A stretch of DNA of 64,000 nt from Mucilaginibacter limnophilus (GCF_004005815.1 NZ_SACK01000006.1:223195-287194); one strand, 5' to 3'. Positions 27,245-34,455 are shown, counted from the stretch's first letter. Program-made: numbers and translations. Notes: a model not told the origin generated them from the letters alone.

Positions 27245-27256
27245 ATGGCGGTAAAT

Positions 27257-27291
27257 TTAGATGTTAGATGTGAGATATGAGACGTGAGATT
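27257..27291. repeat. 7-bp periodic repeat, TGAGATG family
   Basis: Five units at 27257-27263 (TTAGATG), 27264-27270 (TTAGATG), 27271-27277 (TGAGATA), 27278-27284 (TGAGACG) and 27285-27291 (TGAGATT), exactly in register. Confidence 0.85.
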
Positions 27292-27297
27292 TGGAAA

Positions 27298-27332
27298 ATT
27301 TCGAATTTCGGATGTTCAATTTCGAATTTAGA
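27298..27332. repeat. 7-bp periodic repeat, ATTTCGA family, second copy
   Basis: Units at 27298-27304 (ATTTCGA), 27305-27311 (ATTTCGG), 27312-27318 (ATGTTCA), 27319-27325 (ATTTCGA) and 27326-27332 (ATTTAGA). Unit 3 carries the same ATGTTC deviation as in 10825-10852, so the two sites are copies of one element. Confidence 0.85.
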
Positions 27333-27359
27333 TTTGATTAGTGAGTCGTCATTGAACAA

Positions 27360-27447
27360 CACGCGTAAGGGATAAAAGCGGATTCCGGCCTGTGGCTAAA
27401 GCCTGAAGGCGTATGAGCGGATAGCCCGGTCCGAAGGGATACGCCCA
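27360..27447. repeat. Structured repeat-like element with AGCGGATAGCCCGG core
   Basis: Begins CACGCGTAAGGGATAAAAGC and ends with GGGATACGCCC. GGCGTAT (27409-27415) pairs exactly with ATACGCC (27439-27445), closing a loop that contains GAGCGGATAGCCCGG; the short hairpin GGC-TAAA-GCC lies before it. I recall similar GTAAGGGAT...GCGGATAGCCCG...AAGGGATACGCC elements in many Bacteroidota genomes, but that is memory, not a search. Orientation and function are unknown; it may be an RNA element or a REP-like repeat. Confidence 0.6.
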
Positions 27448-27534
27448 TATATTTTTTAGTCCGGCAGTCCGCATAAGCCCAAAAGATCGCTTTATTAACA
27501 GCAGTTAACTTAATTATTTACATTTCCAGCTTTC

Positions 27535-27625
27535 GGAACTTTCCGACTTCCGGGCTTGTTCCACTTTTATACTCCCCAACTCATTCTACTTTTCTGACTT
27601 TCAGACTTCCCGACTTTCACACTAA
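27535..27625. repeat. 8-bp periodic repeat, CCGACTTT family, second copy
   Basis: Units GGAACTTT (27535-27542), CCGACTTC (27543-27550) and CGGGCTTG (27551-27558); then, after a less regular stretch, CTACTTTT (27586-27593), CTGACTTT (27594-27601), CAGACTTC (27602-27609), CCGACTTT (27610-27617) and CACACTAA (27618-27625). Same family as 14820-14860. Confidence 0.82.
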
Positions 27626-27629
27626 AAAC

Positions 27630-27637
27630 TATCTTTG
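27630..27637 (+). promoter_or_regulatory. glyS minus-7 box, near-leaderless
   Basis: TATCTTTG ends 8 bases before the glyS ATG at 27646, so the transcript would start within a few bases of the start codon. Confidence 0.6.
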
Positions 27638-27645
27638 CCACTGAT

Positions 27646-29124
27646 ATGAGTAAAGCAACCGACGAACTTTTTAAGAACGTTATTTCACATGCCAAAGAGT
27701 ATGGCTTTGTGTTCCCTTCAAGCGAGATATATGATGGCCTTAGCGCCGTCTATGATTATGGCCAAAATGGTTCGGAATTAAAGAATAATATTAAAACCTA
27801 CTGGTGGAAAAGTATGGTGCAAATGCACGAGAATATTGTGGGTATTGATGCCGCCATATTTATGCACCCCACCACCTGGAAAGCCAGCGGGCACGTTGAC
27901 GGCTTTAGTGATCCGATGATTGACAACAAGGATTCGAAAAAACGCTACCGGGCCGACCAGCTTCTGGAAGATCGCATAGCCAAATACGAAGCAGAGGGCA
28001 AAACCGAAAAAGCTGCGCAACTGCAGCAAGAAATGGATGATGCCCTGAAAGCCGAAAACCTGCCCCGCCTGAAAGAACTGATTATTGAACAGGAAATTGC
28101 CTGCCCGGTAAGCGGTACCCGCAACTGGACTGATGTAAGGCAGTTTAACCTGATGTTCAGCACACAAATGGGTGCTGTGGCTGATGACGCCGATGTAGTA
28201 TACCTTCGCCCTGAAACCGCGCAGGGTATATTTGTGAATTACCTGAACGTGCAAAAATCGGGAAGGATGAAGATTCCTTTCGGTATTGCGCAAATTGGTA
28301 AGGCTTTCCGTAACGAGGTTATTGCCCGCCAGTTCATCATCCGGATGCGTGAGTTTGAGCAGATGGAGATGCAGTTTTTCGTACGCCCCGGTACGCAAAA
28401 AGAGTGGTTTAATAAGTGGAAAGAAACCCGCCTGAAATGGCACCTTGCCCTTGGTACTGCTCCTGAAAAATACCGTTACCATGAACATACCAAGCTGGCG
28501 CACTATGCCGATGCGGCTTATGACATCGAGTTTGAGTTTCCGTTTGGTTTTAAGGAAGTGGAAGGCATTCACAGCCGTACCGATTTCGATCTGAGCCAGC
28601 ACCAGAAATTTTCTGGCAAAAAAATGCAGTATTTCGATCCTGAACTGGGTGAAGACGGCAAGCCTTATGGTAACTACATTCCGTACGTAATTGAAACCTC
28701 AATAGGTTTAGACCGTATGTTTTTGCTTACGCTGATAAACGCCTACGAGGAAGAAGACCTGAGTACCGAAGAGAAACAGGACAGCCGCACCGTTTTACGC
28801 CTGCATCCTGTACTGGCCCCGGTTAAAGCCGCTATTTTTCCGCTGACCAAAAAAGACGGTCTGCCTGAAAAAGCCCGCGAGATAATGGACAAGCTGAAAC
28901 TTGATTTCAATATACAATACGAAGAGAAAGATGCTATTGGCAAACGTTACCGCCGCCAGGATGCTATTGGTACGCCTTTTTGTATCACGGTTGACCACCA
29001 GACATTGGAAGACAACACCGTAACCATACGCTATCGCGACACCATGACGCAGGAACGTGTACCTGCTGATGATTTGGAAAAGATTATTGGTGATAAGGTG
29101 AGCTGGAAGAATGTTTTAAAATAA
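27646..29124 (+). CDS. glyS: Glycine--tRNA ligase (dimeric, eukaryote-like type)
   Basis: Class II aminoacyl-tRNA synthetase of the alpha2 type. Motif 1 region ELIIEQEIACPVSGTRNWTDVRQFNLMF, motif 2 FRNEVIARQFIIRMREFEQMEMQFF, motif 3 YVIETSIGLDRMFLLTL; the anticodon-binding domain occupies about 380-492 (LHPVLAPVKAAIFPL). 492 residues fits bacterial dimeric GlyRS. Its N-terminal LFKNVISHAKEYGFVFPSSEIYDGLSAVYDYG is diagnostic. It stands alone with its own promoter and terminator. Confidence 0.96.
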   Translation: MSKATDELFKNVISHAKEYGFVFPSSEIYDGLSAVYDYGQNGSELKNNIKTYWWKSMVQMHENIVGIDAAIFMHPTTWKASGHVDGFSDPMIDNKDSKKRYRADQLLEDRIAKYEAEGKTEKAAQLQQEMDDALKAENLPRLKELIIEQEIACPVSGTRNWTDVRQFNLMFSTQMGAVADDADVVYLRPETAQGIFVNYLNVQKSGRMKIPFGIAQIGKAFRNEVIARQFIIRMREFEQMEMQFFVRPGTQKEWFNKWKETRLKWHLALGTAPEKYRYHEHTKLAHYADAAYDIEFEFPFGFKEVEGIHSRTDFDLSQHQKFSGKKMQYFDPELGEDGKPYGNYIPYVIETSIGLDRMFLLTLINAYEEEDLSTEEKQDSRTVLRLHPVLAPVKAAIFPLTKKDGLPEKAREIMDKLKLDFNIQYEEKDAIGKRYRRQDAIGTPFCITVDHQTLEDNTVTIRYRDTMTQERVPADDLEKIIGDKVSWKNVLK

Positions 29125-29160
29125 CAGCCCCTCAATCCCCTAAAGGGGAAGTAAAATATG

Positions 29161-29197
29161 AAAGCCGCTTCAGTTATTTTGAAGCGGCTTTTTTTAT
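29161..29197 (+). terminator. Rho-independent terminator after glyS
   Basis: Perfect 11-bp arms AAAGCCGCTTC (29161-29171) and GAAGCGGCTTT (29181-29191), followed by Ts. Just upstream, CCCC-TAAA-GGGG at 29137-29148 is a second short hairpin. Confidence 0.85.
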
Positions 29198-29249
29198 TTA
29201 TGGAACGTGTGCTGACATTACCAACAAAGTGCGGACTTTTTACTCTTCT

Positions 29250-29329
29250 GTCATGCCGAATTCATTCGTCATCTCTCATGCAATTCCGCAAGCTTAACAT
29301 GAGAGATGCTGAAACAAGTTCAGCATGAC
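29250..29329. repeat. Palindromic repeat element (GTCATGCTGAA type)
   Basis: Left part 29250-29280 starts GTCATGCCGAA and ends CATCTCTCATG; right part 29298-29329 is its imperfect inverse, CATGAGAGATG...TTCAGCATGAC. The right half reads as MLKQVQHD in one frame, a peptide string I know as a common false ORF start produced by this repeat in Bacteroidota. A separate perfect 10-bp hairpin, TTTGCAGGTG/CACCTGCAAA with a TTGT loop, follows at 29357-29380. Confidence 0.82.
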
Positions 29330-29392
29330 CGTTTGAATTACTTTAGCCCCTCGTCCTTTGCAGGTGTTGTCACCTGCAAAACTTACAAAGCC

Positions 29393-29974
29393 CTAATCCA
29401 GCAACAACATCGTCGTATTGATAATATCACTAAACAACTTCTTATCACCTGTCGAGCGGGCGGTTACTCTGATGCCTTTTATGGTGTTGAAAATGAAGCG
29501 GGCCAGCACTTTTGCGTCCTGCTTGTTGGTTATTTCGCCGCTTTGTTGGCCTTTGCTTATCACGCGGTAAAAAGCGTCTTCCATTTGCTGGTCGCCTTTG
29601 CACACTATGGCTTTTACCGTATCGTCGTGCGCGGCGCCTTCAACTTCGGCATTTACCATAAAGCAACCCTTTTTTTGTTCGTCGTTCAATAACGAACTCA
29701 CGCTTAGCTCAAGCAGTTGTTTTATTACTTCTTTGGCTGGAGCCTTTTGGTTTAATAGTTCATTTATTTGGTTGCTGCCTTTTTCCTGGTAACGTTCAAG
29801 CGCTTTTATATATAAGGCATGTTTGTCACCAAAGGTATCATACAAGCTGGAGCGACTTATGCCCAAGGTATCTACCAAATCCTGCATCGACGTACCATTG
29901 TAACCCCTATGCCAAAACAGGCATACGGCTTTGTTTAATACTTCGTCTTCGTTAAAATCCTTGGTTCGTGCCAT
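29393..29974 (-). CDS. TetR/AcrR-family transcriptional repressor
   Basis: 193 residues from the ATG at 29974 (MARTKDFNEDEVL); a longer reading to 30007 is rejected since a TAGCTTTG box at 30005-30012 would lie inside it. The helix-turn-helix is VLNKAVCLFWHRGYNGTSMQDLVDTLGISRSSLYDTFGDKHALYIKAL (residues 12-58). The C-terminal ligand-binding helices include KGCFMVNAEVEGA. Encoded 94 bases downstream of an SDR gene whose promoter carries two palindromes, the likely targets. Confidence 0.9.
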   Translation of the reverse strand: MARTKDFNEDEVLNKAVCLFWHRGYNGTSMQDLVDTLGISRSSLYDTFGDKHALYIKALERYQEKGSNQINELLNQKAPAKEVIKQLLELSVSSLLNDEQKKGCFMVNAEVEGAAHDDTVKAIVCKGDQQMEDAFYRVISKGQQSGEITNKQDAKVLARFIFNTIKGIRVTARSTGDKKLFSDIINTTMLLLD

Positions 29975-30004
29975 AGCAAAAAAAGCTTTACCCTTTTTAT
30001 AGGG

Positions 30005-30012
30005 CAAAGCTA
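30005..30012 (-). promoter_or_regulatory. Minus-7 box for the tetR-type gene
   Basis: TAGCTTTG on the minus strand, 30 bases from the ATG at 29974, so the regulator can be transcribed independently of the SDR gene. Confidence 0.5.
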
Positions 30013-30068
30013 TTGATTTTACCTTGTTTAACGATAATTTGTTAAATAAGGTATGTGTTGAATGCTAA

Positions 30069-30818
30069 TTAGCGTACGCCGCCGCTGGCAATCAACGTTT
30101 CGCCGGTTAGCCAGCGTGAATCGTCTGAAGCCAGGAACACAGCGATTGGCGCAATGTCATCCGGCAAACCAATACGGCCAAGCGGCGTAGCTTTTACAGC
30201 TTCGTGGTGGAAATCGCTGCCAATAAATCCGGCTGATATGGCACCTTCAGTTTCAACCATACCCGGGTTAATAGAGTTTACACGTATGTTTTTAGGACCA
30301 AGCTCTTTTGATAATACTTGAGTGATGGAATCAACAGCGCCTTTGGTAGCTGTATAAATGGAACTTCCCGGAGGCGTAATACGTGTAACTGTTGAACTGA
30401 TGTTAATGATGCTGCCGCCTTTTTCACCAAAGCCTTTAACGGCTGCCCTGCTGGCCAGTAATAAACCAAGCACATTAGTATTAAACTGATGATGGAATTC
30501 TTCTTCGGTTACATCATCAATAGGGGTAAATTTATATATACCGGCATTATTTACTAGTATATCAACTCCGCCGAACGCTTTTTGTGCTTCATCAAAAATA
30601 CGCTCAACATCAGCGGCAACCGCAACACTGCCTTGTACGGCAATTGCTTTACCACCCTCAGCAGTAATAGCGTCTACAACTTTATCGGCTCCTTCTTTTG
30701 ATGATGAATAGTTTACAACAACAGCGGCGCCTTCGGCAGCTAAACTTTTTGCTATACCTGCACCTATACCTTTTGAAGCGCCGGTTACTACGGCTACTTT
30801 ATCAGCTAACTTTTTCAT
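30069..30818 (-). CDS. Short-chain dehydrogenase/reductase (FabG-like)
   Basis: 249-residue classical SDR. NAD(P)-binding TGASKGIGAGIAKSL (residues 14-28), NNAG at about 90, catalytic Ser in NISSTVTRI, YxxxK in YTATKGAV and the C-terminal GRIGLPDDIAPIAVFLASDDSRWLTGETLIASGG. Basic residues after the first strand (NYSSSKEGA) suggest NADP use. Likely an oxidoreductase for a small carbonyl compound under control of the adjacent TetR protein; the substrate is unknown. The promoter region has two GGAA-N6-TTCC palindromes flanking the minus-7 box. Confidence 0.92.
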   Translation of the reverse strand: MKKLADKVAVVTGASKGIGAGIAKSLAAEGAAVVVNYSSSKEGADKVVDAITAEGGKAIAVQGSVAVAADVERIFDEAQKAFGGVDILVNNAGIYKFTPIDDVTEEEFHHQFNTNVLGLLLASRAAVKGFGEKGGSIINISSTVTRITPPGSSIYTATKGAVDSITQVLSKELGPKNIRVNSINPGMVETEGAISAGFIGSDFHHEAVKATPLGRIGLPDDIAPIAVFLASDDSRWLTGETLIASGGVR

Positions 30819-30841
30819 TTTTCGATTTAATTTTTAATTTT

Positions 30842-30893
30842 GGAACAATTGTTCCGCAAATATAAATCTAATTGGAATGAATATTCCAATTAG
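30842..30893 (-). promoter_or_regulatory. SDR promoter with two palindromic operators
   Basis: Minus-7 box TATATTTG (minus strand, 30857-30864). Downstream of it, GGAACAATTGTTCC (30842-30855) is a perfect 14-base palindrome. Upstream of it, 30868-30893 has perfect 11-base arms CTAATTGGAAT and ATTCCAATTAG with a 4-base centre. Both contain GGAA-N6-TTCC and their centres are 32 bp apart, about three helical turns. The layout is that of repressor sites covering the start site and the minus-33 region; the neighbouring TetR protein is the natural ligand (inference). Confidence 0.75.
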
Positions 30894-30962
30894 AAAGATA
30901 AGTTATAATCAAGATGACATTTGTATGGCTTTGACGGTCTGTTTTAGGCTGTTTCGCAACAC

Positions 30963-30992
30963 AAAAGCCGGATAGGAAACTATCCGGCTTTA
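30963..30992 (-). terminator. Rho-independent terminator after aguA
   Basis: On the minus strand AAGCCGGATAG (30975-30965 read reversed) pairs with CTATCCGGCTT, 11 bp perfect, followed by TTTT. Confidence 0.82.
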
Positions 30993-31012
30993 ATCAATAT
31001 CTTAAATAATAG

Positions 31013-32071
31013 CTAAACGCTTGGTTCTTGCTGGCTGAGGCAATGGAAACTGCCCAGTCCCCAGATAATATCGGTTGAATCAATACCTATTACTTTTCTG
31101 TCTGGAAAACATTGTTGCAGGATATCAAGCGCCTTATAGTCCTTATCGCAACGAAATGTTGGCACCACTACAGCGGCATTGCCTATGTAAAAGTTTGCAT
31201 ATGATGCCGGCAGGCGTTGGTCTTCATAAATCACCGGATCGGGCATTGGCAATTCAACTATGTTCAGTTGCTTGCCATTTAGCAGGCGCATCTTTTTCAA
31301 CTCCTGAAGGTTTTCCTGTAAAATGTGATGATTCTCGTCGTTCTTATTTTCTTCAACAACGGTAACTACGGTATCTTCGTTTACAAAGCGGGTAATGTCG
31401 TCAATATGACCGTCGGTATCGTCACCTATAATACCATCGCCAAGCCAAAGCACCTGTTCAACACCGTAATAATTTAGCAGATATCCTTCAATTTGCTGCT
31501 GATTTAGATGCGGATTACGGTTTTTGTTCAACAAGCACGCGGTGGTTGTAAGCACGGTACCATTGCCATTAAAATCAACCGACCCACCTTCCATTACAAT
31601 ACCGGGATGGTAAACAGGCAATCCGAAGTGTTCAGCAATCTTTGTCGGAATAACATCATCCAGATCATACGGAGGATATTTATCGCCCCAGGCATTGTAG
31701 CCCCAGTCGATAATCACCTTTTGTTTGGTTTCCGGATTAATCAAAAATGCCGGACCATGGTCACGGCACCAGGCATCGTTTGTCGGGAACTCAAAAAACT
31801 CAACCTTGCTCAAATCAGTGCCAATGGCATTTAAATGTTCTTTGGCAAAAGCTTCCATCGCTTTGTCAGCTACGTTAATACGCACAAGTTCGCCGGCAGT
31901 AAGCTCTTTGATAAACTCGCTGTATTTGCGGTATATCATTTCAATTTTACCCGGCCACGAAGCTTCCTTATGAGGCCAGCTTAGCCATGTAGCTGTATGC
32001 GGCGCCCATTCGGCAGGGAAGGAAAATCCCGCCTTCGCGGGTGAGTCCATAGACCATAGTCCATTGTCCAT
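31013..32071 (-). CDS. aguA: Agmatine deiminase
   Basis: Converts agmatine to N-carbamoylputrescine and ammonia (polyamine synthesis). Guanidino-modifying enzyme fold: AEWAPHTATWLSWPHKEASWPGK near the N-terminus, NDAWCRDHGPAFLIN, VMEGGSVDFNGNGTVLTT, LGDGIIGDDTDGHIDDITRFV (catalytic Glu/His region), and nucleophile Cys344 in WGLGSFHCLSQQEP at the C-terminus. The first nine codons are encoded by a 7-bp repeat array (32045-32079); the true start may be the ATG at 32050 or even inside that region. Likely in operon with aguB through the four-helix-bundle gene. Confidence 0.93.
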   Translation of the reverse strand: MDNGLWSMDSPAKAGFSFPAEWAPHTATWLSWPHKEASWPGKIEMIYRKYSEFIKELTAGELVRINVADKAMEAFAKEHLNAIGTDLSKVEFFEFPTNDAWCRDHGPAFLINPETKQKVIIDWGYNAWGDKYPPYDLDDVIPTKIAEHFGLPVYHPGIVMEGGSVDFNGNGTVLTTTACLLNKNRNPHLNQQQIEGYLLNYYGVEQVLWLGDGIIGDDTDGHIDDITRFVNEDTVVTVVEENKNDENHHILQENLQELKKMRLLNGKQLNIVELPMPDPVIYEDQRLPASYANFYIGNAAVVVPTFRCDKDYKALDILQQCFPDRKVIGIDSTDIIWGLGSFHCLSQQEPSV

Positions 32072-32079
32072 AGTTCTTA
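32045..32079. repeat. 7-bp periodic repeat, GTCCATA orientation (left flank of the four-helix-bundle gene)
   Basis: Units at 32045-32051 (GTCCATA), 32052-32058 (GACCATA), 32059-32065 (GTCCATT), 32066-32072 (GTCCATA) and 32073-32079 (GTTCTTA). Read on the minus strand the unit is ACTATGG/TATGGAC. It contains the annotated aguA start codon and touches the stop of the four-helix-bundle gene. Confidence 0.87.
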
Positions 32080-32430
32080 ACTTAATGTATTTCTTAGCGA
32101 TGTAATCATTTTACATAAAGCTTCATATTCATCATAAAGCTTTTTAAAATCAACATCATTCAATATTTTTCTTTTCTGTGCAATAAATAAACAGGACACA
32201 ACCTCAATAGCCGATCTTAAAGCATAGCCTAAAAAGTTCTTGAATACAGCGTTTGTTTGACCTGTACAACCTTCAGCAATGTTCAATACAACAGAATCAG
32301 CCGCACGTTTAATTTGAGCCGTTAATACAAATAACTCTTCCTTCGGAAAAGATTTCGTCAAAATGTCAATCTCATTGGTTAGTTCGAGCGCCTTTTGCCA
32401 AACTTGTAAATTTTCAAACTTAAAAGCCAT
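32077..32430 (-). CDS. Four-helix-bundle protein (S23 / TIGR02436 family)
   Basis: 117 residues matching the family throughout: FENLQVWQKALELTNEID, FPKEELFVLTAQIKRAADSVVLNIAEG, then FLGYALRSAIEVVSCLFIAQKRKIL. Members are encoded by intervening sequences of 23S rRNA in some bacteria and as stand-alone genes in many Bacteroidota, and the fold resembles the Avd accessory protein of diversity-generating retroelements. Function is unknown. It is placed between aguA and aguB with no functional link to agmatine, looks AT-richer than both, and is flanked by inverted copies of one 7-bp repeat family. Confidence 0.9.
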   Translation of the reverse strand: MAFKFENLQVWQKALELTNEIDILTKSFPKEELFVLTAQIKRAADSVVLNIAEGCTGQTNAVFKNFLGYALRSAIEVVSCLFIAQKRKILNDVDFKKLYDEYEALCKMITSLRNTLS

Positions 32431-32436
32431 ATGTTT

Positions 32437-32471
32437 ACTATGGTCTATAGACTATGGTCCACGGACTAATT
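32437..32471. repeat. 7-bp periodic repeat, ACTATGG orientation (right flank of the four-helix-bundle gene)
   Basis: Units at 32437-32443 (ACTATGG), 32444-32450 (TCTATAG), 32451-32457 (ACTATGG), 32458-32464 (TCCACGG) and 32465-32471 (ACTAATT). The reverse complement of the left flank array (32045-32079) aligns with it in register: units 1 and 3 identical, unit 4 five of seven. Confidence 0.87.
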
Positions 32472-33339
32472 AATCCTCGTCGATTAAACGTTTTGTTATT
32501 GGCTGATATGTTTCGATACGGCGATCACGCAGGAACGGCCAGTGACTGCGATAGTAATCAGATTTTGCAAGATCAAGCTCATGCACGGTAACCTCTTCGT
32601 CATCGTGCGAAGCTTGGTATAGCACACTGCCAAACGGGTTCGATACAAAAGAGCCGCCCCAGAATTTAAGTCCGGCTTCTTCACCAACCCTGTTCACGCT
32701 AACCACGTGCACACCGTTAGCTACCGCGTGCGAACGTTGTATGGTTTGCCATGCGTTGTATTGTTCGGTATTTGTGCCTGCATCCTGAGTGCTTGCCCAC
32801 CCGATAGCGGTTGGATAGAACAAGATTTCGGCACCCATAAGCGCGGTAATACGAGCAGCTTCAGGATACCATTGATCCCAGCATATCAATACGCCTATGC
32901 AGCCAAACTTGGTTTTGAAAACCTTGTAGCCCAGGTCGCCGGGAGTGAAATAAAATTTTTCGTAAAAGCCCGGATCATCCGGAATGTGCATTTTGCGGTA
33001 TTTGCCAAGGTAGCTGCCATCGGCATCCAAAACGGCAGTAGTATTATGATATACACCCTGCGCACGTTTTTCAAATAGTGAAGCAATGATAACCACATTC
33101 AATTCGGCAGCAACAGCCTGTAAAGCATCGGTTGAGGGGCCGGGGATACTTTCGGCCAGTTTGAAATTGTCGTAGTTTTCCTCATCACAAAAATATAATG
33201 AGGTAAAAAGCTCCTGCAAGCAAACTATTTGCGCGCCTTTGGCTGCTGCCACGCGTACTTTTGCAATTGCTTTATCTAAATTTTGCTGCTTATCGGCTAC
33301 GCAGCTCATTTGCACAATACCAACTTTTACTTTGCTCAT
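32470..33339 (-). CDS. aguB: N-carbamoylputrescine amidase
   Basis: Nitrilase-superfamily hydrolase that converts N-carbamoylputrescine to putrescine. The catalytic triad regions are visible: Glu in IVCLQELFTSLYF, Lys in GKYRKMHIPDDPGFYEKFYF, and Cys in GCIGVLICWDQWYPEAAR. The C-terminal SDYYRSHWPFLRDRRIETYQPI is diagnostic for the AguB branch. 289 residues. First gene of the minus-strand unit aguB - four-helix-bundle - aguA, with a TATTTTTG box at 33360-33367. Confidence 0.95.
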   Translation of the reverse strand: MSKVKVGIVQMSCVADKQQNLDKAIAKVRVAAAKGAQIVCLQELFTSLYFCDEENYDNFKLAESIPGPSTDALQAVAAELNVVIIASLFEKRAQGVYHNTTAVLDADGSYLGKYRKMHIPDDPGFYEKFYFTPGDLGYKVFKTKFGCIGVLICWDQWYPEAARITALMGAEILFYPTAIGWASTQDAGTNTEQYNAWQTIQRSHAVANGVHVVSVNRVGEEAGLKFWGGSFVSNPFGSVLYQASHDDEEVTVHELDLAKSDYYRSHWPFLRDRRIETYQPITKRLIDED

Positions 33340-33359
33340 AATACCCGTTAAATTTCCGG

Positions 33360-33367
33360 CAAAAATA
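33360..33367 (-). promoter_or_regulatory. Minus-7 box for the agu operon
   Basis: TATTTTTG on the minus strand, 20 bases from the aguB ATG at 33339. Confidence 0.55.
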
Positions 33368-33492
33368 GCACTTTAATATTAACTGTAATGTCAGGAAATA
33401 GAATGGGTTATGGCTATGCTTAAAATTATTTTTTGACTTGAAGTGAGAATCTTTAACACAAAACTTCACGTATGTAAATAGGCTGATTTTGT

Positions 33493-33500
33493 TAGCTTTG
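33493..33500 (+). promoter_or_regulatory. Minus-7 box, near-leaderless transcript of the flippase-like gene
   Basis: TAGCTTTG ends 7 bases before the ATG at 33508. Confidence 0.55.
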
Positions 33501-33507
33501 CATCCGC

Positions 33508-34455
33508 ATGTCAGAAATTGAAGATATTGTTGACGAAGGCACCGAACACAAAACCTGGAAAGGTAAGCTTTGGAGCGTTGTAAAAGTTATTCTTATTGTA
33601 GTGGTAACCGGCGGGTTGCTTTACTGGGTTTTCAGTAAGGTGCCTTTTGCTAAAATCACTTACCGTTTAACACACGCTAACCGCTTTCTGCTTGCAGCAG
33701 CCATTGGCAGTTATTTTGTTTCGATGCTGGTAGCCTCGTGGCGATTGCTTAGTTTCTTCAAGTCGATCAACCTCCGGCTCGACTGGCGCTTTAACCTGCG
33801 TCTTTATTTTGTCGGTCTATGCTACAACGTATTGCTTCCGGGTGGTATTGGCGGCGACGGCTACAAAGTTTACCTGCTGCACAAGCGGTATAAACTTCCT
33901 ACAAAAAAAATGCTGCTGGCTATTTTGTTCGACAGGCTTAGCGGGTTGTGGGCAATCGGCTTGATTGTAGTTACACTTATTATACTTATACCGCAGATAG
34001 AGTTACACCTGGGTATCCCGCTTGGTATATTTACATTCGGTACTATTATTTATTATTTTGTAGCGATAAAGTTTTTTAAAGAGTATACCAATAATTTTTT
34101 TTCGGCGCATGCTAAAGCTGTTGGTGTACAGTCGCTTCAAGTGTTAACCATTGTGTTTTTACTGCTTGCGCAGGATTACCATGGCAAATTTGCACCGTAC
34201 TTATTATCGTTCCTGATATCATCCCTTGCGGCTATTATACCATTCAGCTTAGGAGGTGGTGGAGTACGCGATGCCATTTTCATGAATCTTTCTAAACCGT
34301 TCAACCTTACTCAAGACATGGCGGTTTATCTGAGCTTTACATTTTATCTTATATCAATAGCCGTAGCATTACTGGGTGTATATTATGTTTTCCGCACCAG
34401 CCGTTTAGAGGAAGGCCTGCCAAGTATTGAAGAAAAGGACGAAAATCCTGCTTAA
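33508..34455 (+). CDS. Lysylphosphatidylglycerol synthase TM-region / UPF0104 membrane protein
   Basis: 315 residues with about seven to eight membrane helices (first at VVKVILIVVVTGGLLYWVF). Family signatures: LGVQSL-type core is replaced by LRLYFVGLCYNVLLPGGIGGDGYKVYLLHKRYKL, and KKMLLAILFDRLSGLWAIGLI plus IIPFSLGGGGVRDAIF occur, all typical of the YbhN/AglD/MprF transmembrane family of lipid flippase-like proteins. No synthase domain is fused, so it is not MprF itself. The following SDR starts 9 bases downstream, so the two are co-transcribed. Confidence 0.85.
   Translation: MSEIEDIVDEGTEHKTWKGKLWSVVKVILIVVVTGGLLYWVFSKVPFAKITYRLTHANRFLLAAAIGSYFVSMLVASWRLLSFFKSINLRLDWRFNLRLYFVGLCYNVLLPGGIGGDGYKVYLLHKRYKLPTKKMLLAILFDRLSGLWAIGLIVVTLIILIPQIELHLGIPLGIFTFGTIIYYFVAIKFFKEYTNNFFSAHAKAVGVQSLQVLTIVFLLLAQDYHGKFAPYLLSFLISSLAAIIPFSLGGGGVRDAIFMNLSKPFNLTQDMAVYLSFTFYLISIAVALLGVYYVFRTSRLEEGLPSIEEKDENPA

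Larger units (their letters stand above)
27245..27645. other. 401-base intergenic region dense in repeat elements
   Basis: Between gldA (leftward) and glyS (rightward). It contains two 7-bp arrays (27257-27291, 27298-27332), a structured repeat-like element (27360-27447), an 8-bp array (27535-27625) and the glyS promoter (27630-27637). No open reading frame of note. Confidence 0.85.

Noticed and set aside
27778..28602. 274-residue antisense reading frame within glyS
   Set aside because: It lies opposite an unmistakable GlyRS gene, has poor composition and no start signal; it is a by-product of glyS codon bias.
29306..29692. Plus-strand frame starting MLKQVQHDR
   Set aside because: Start comes from the palindromic repeat, and the rest is antisense to the TetR gene.
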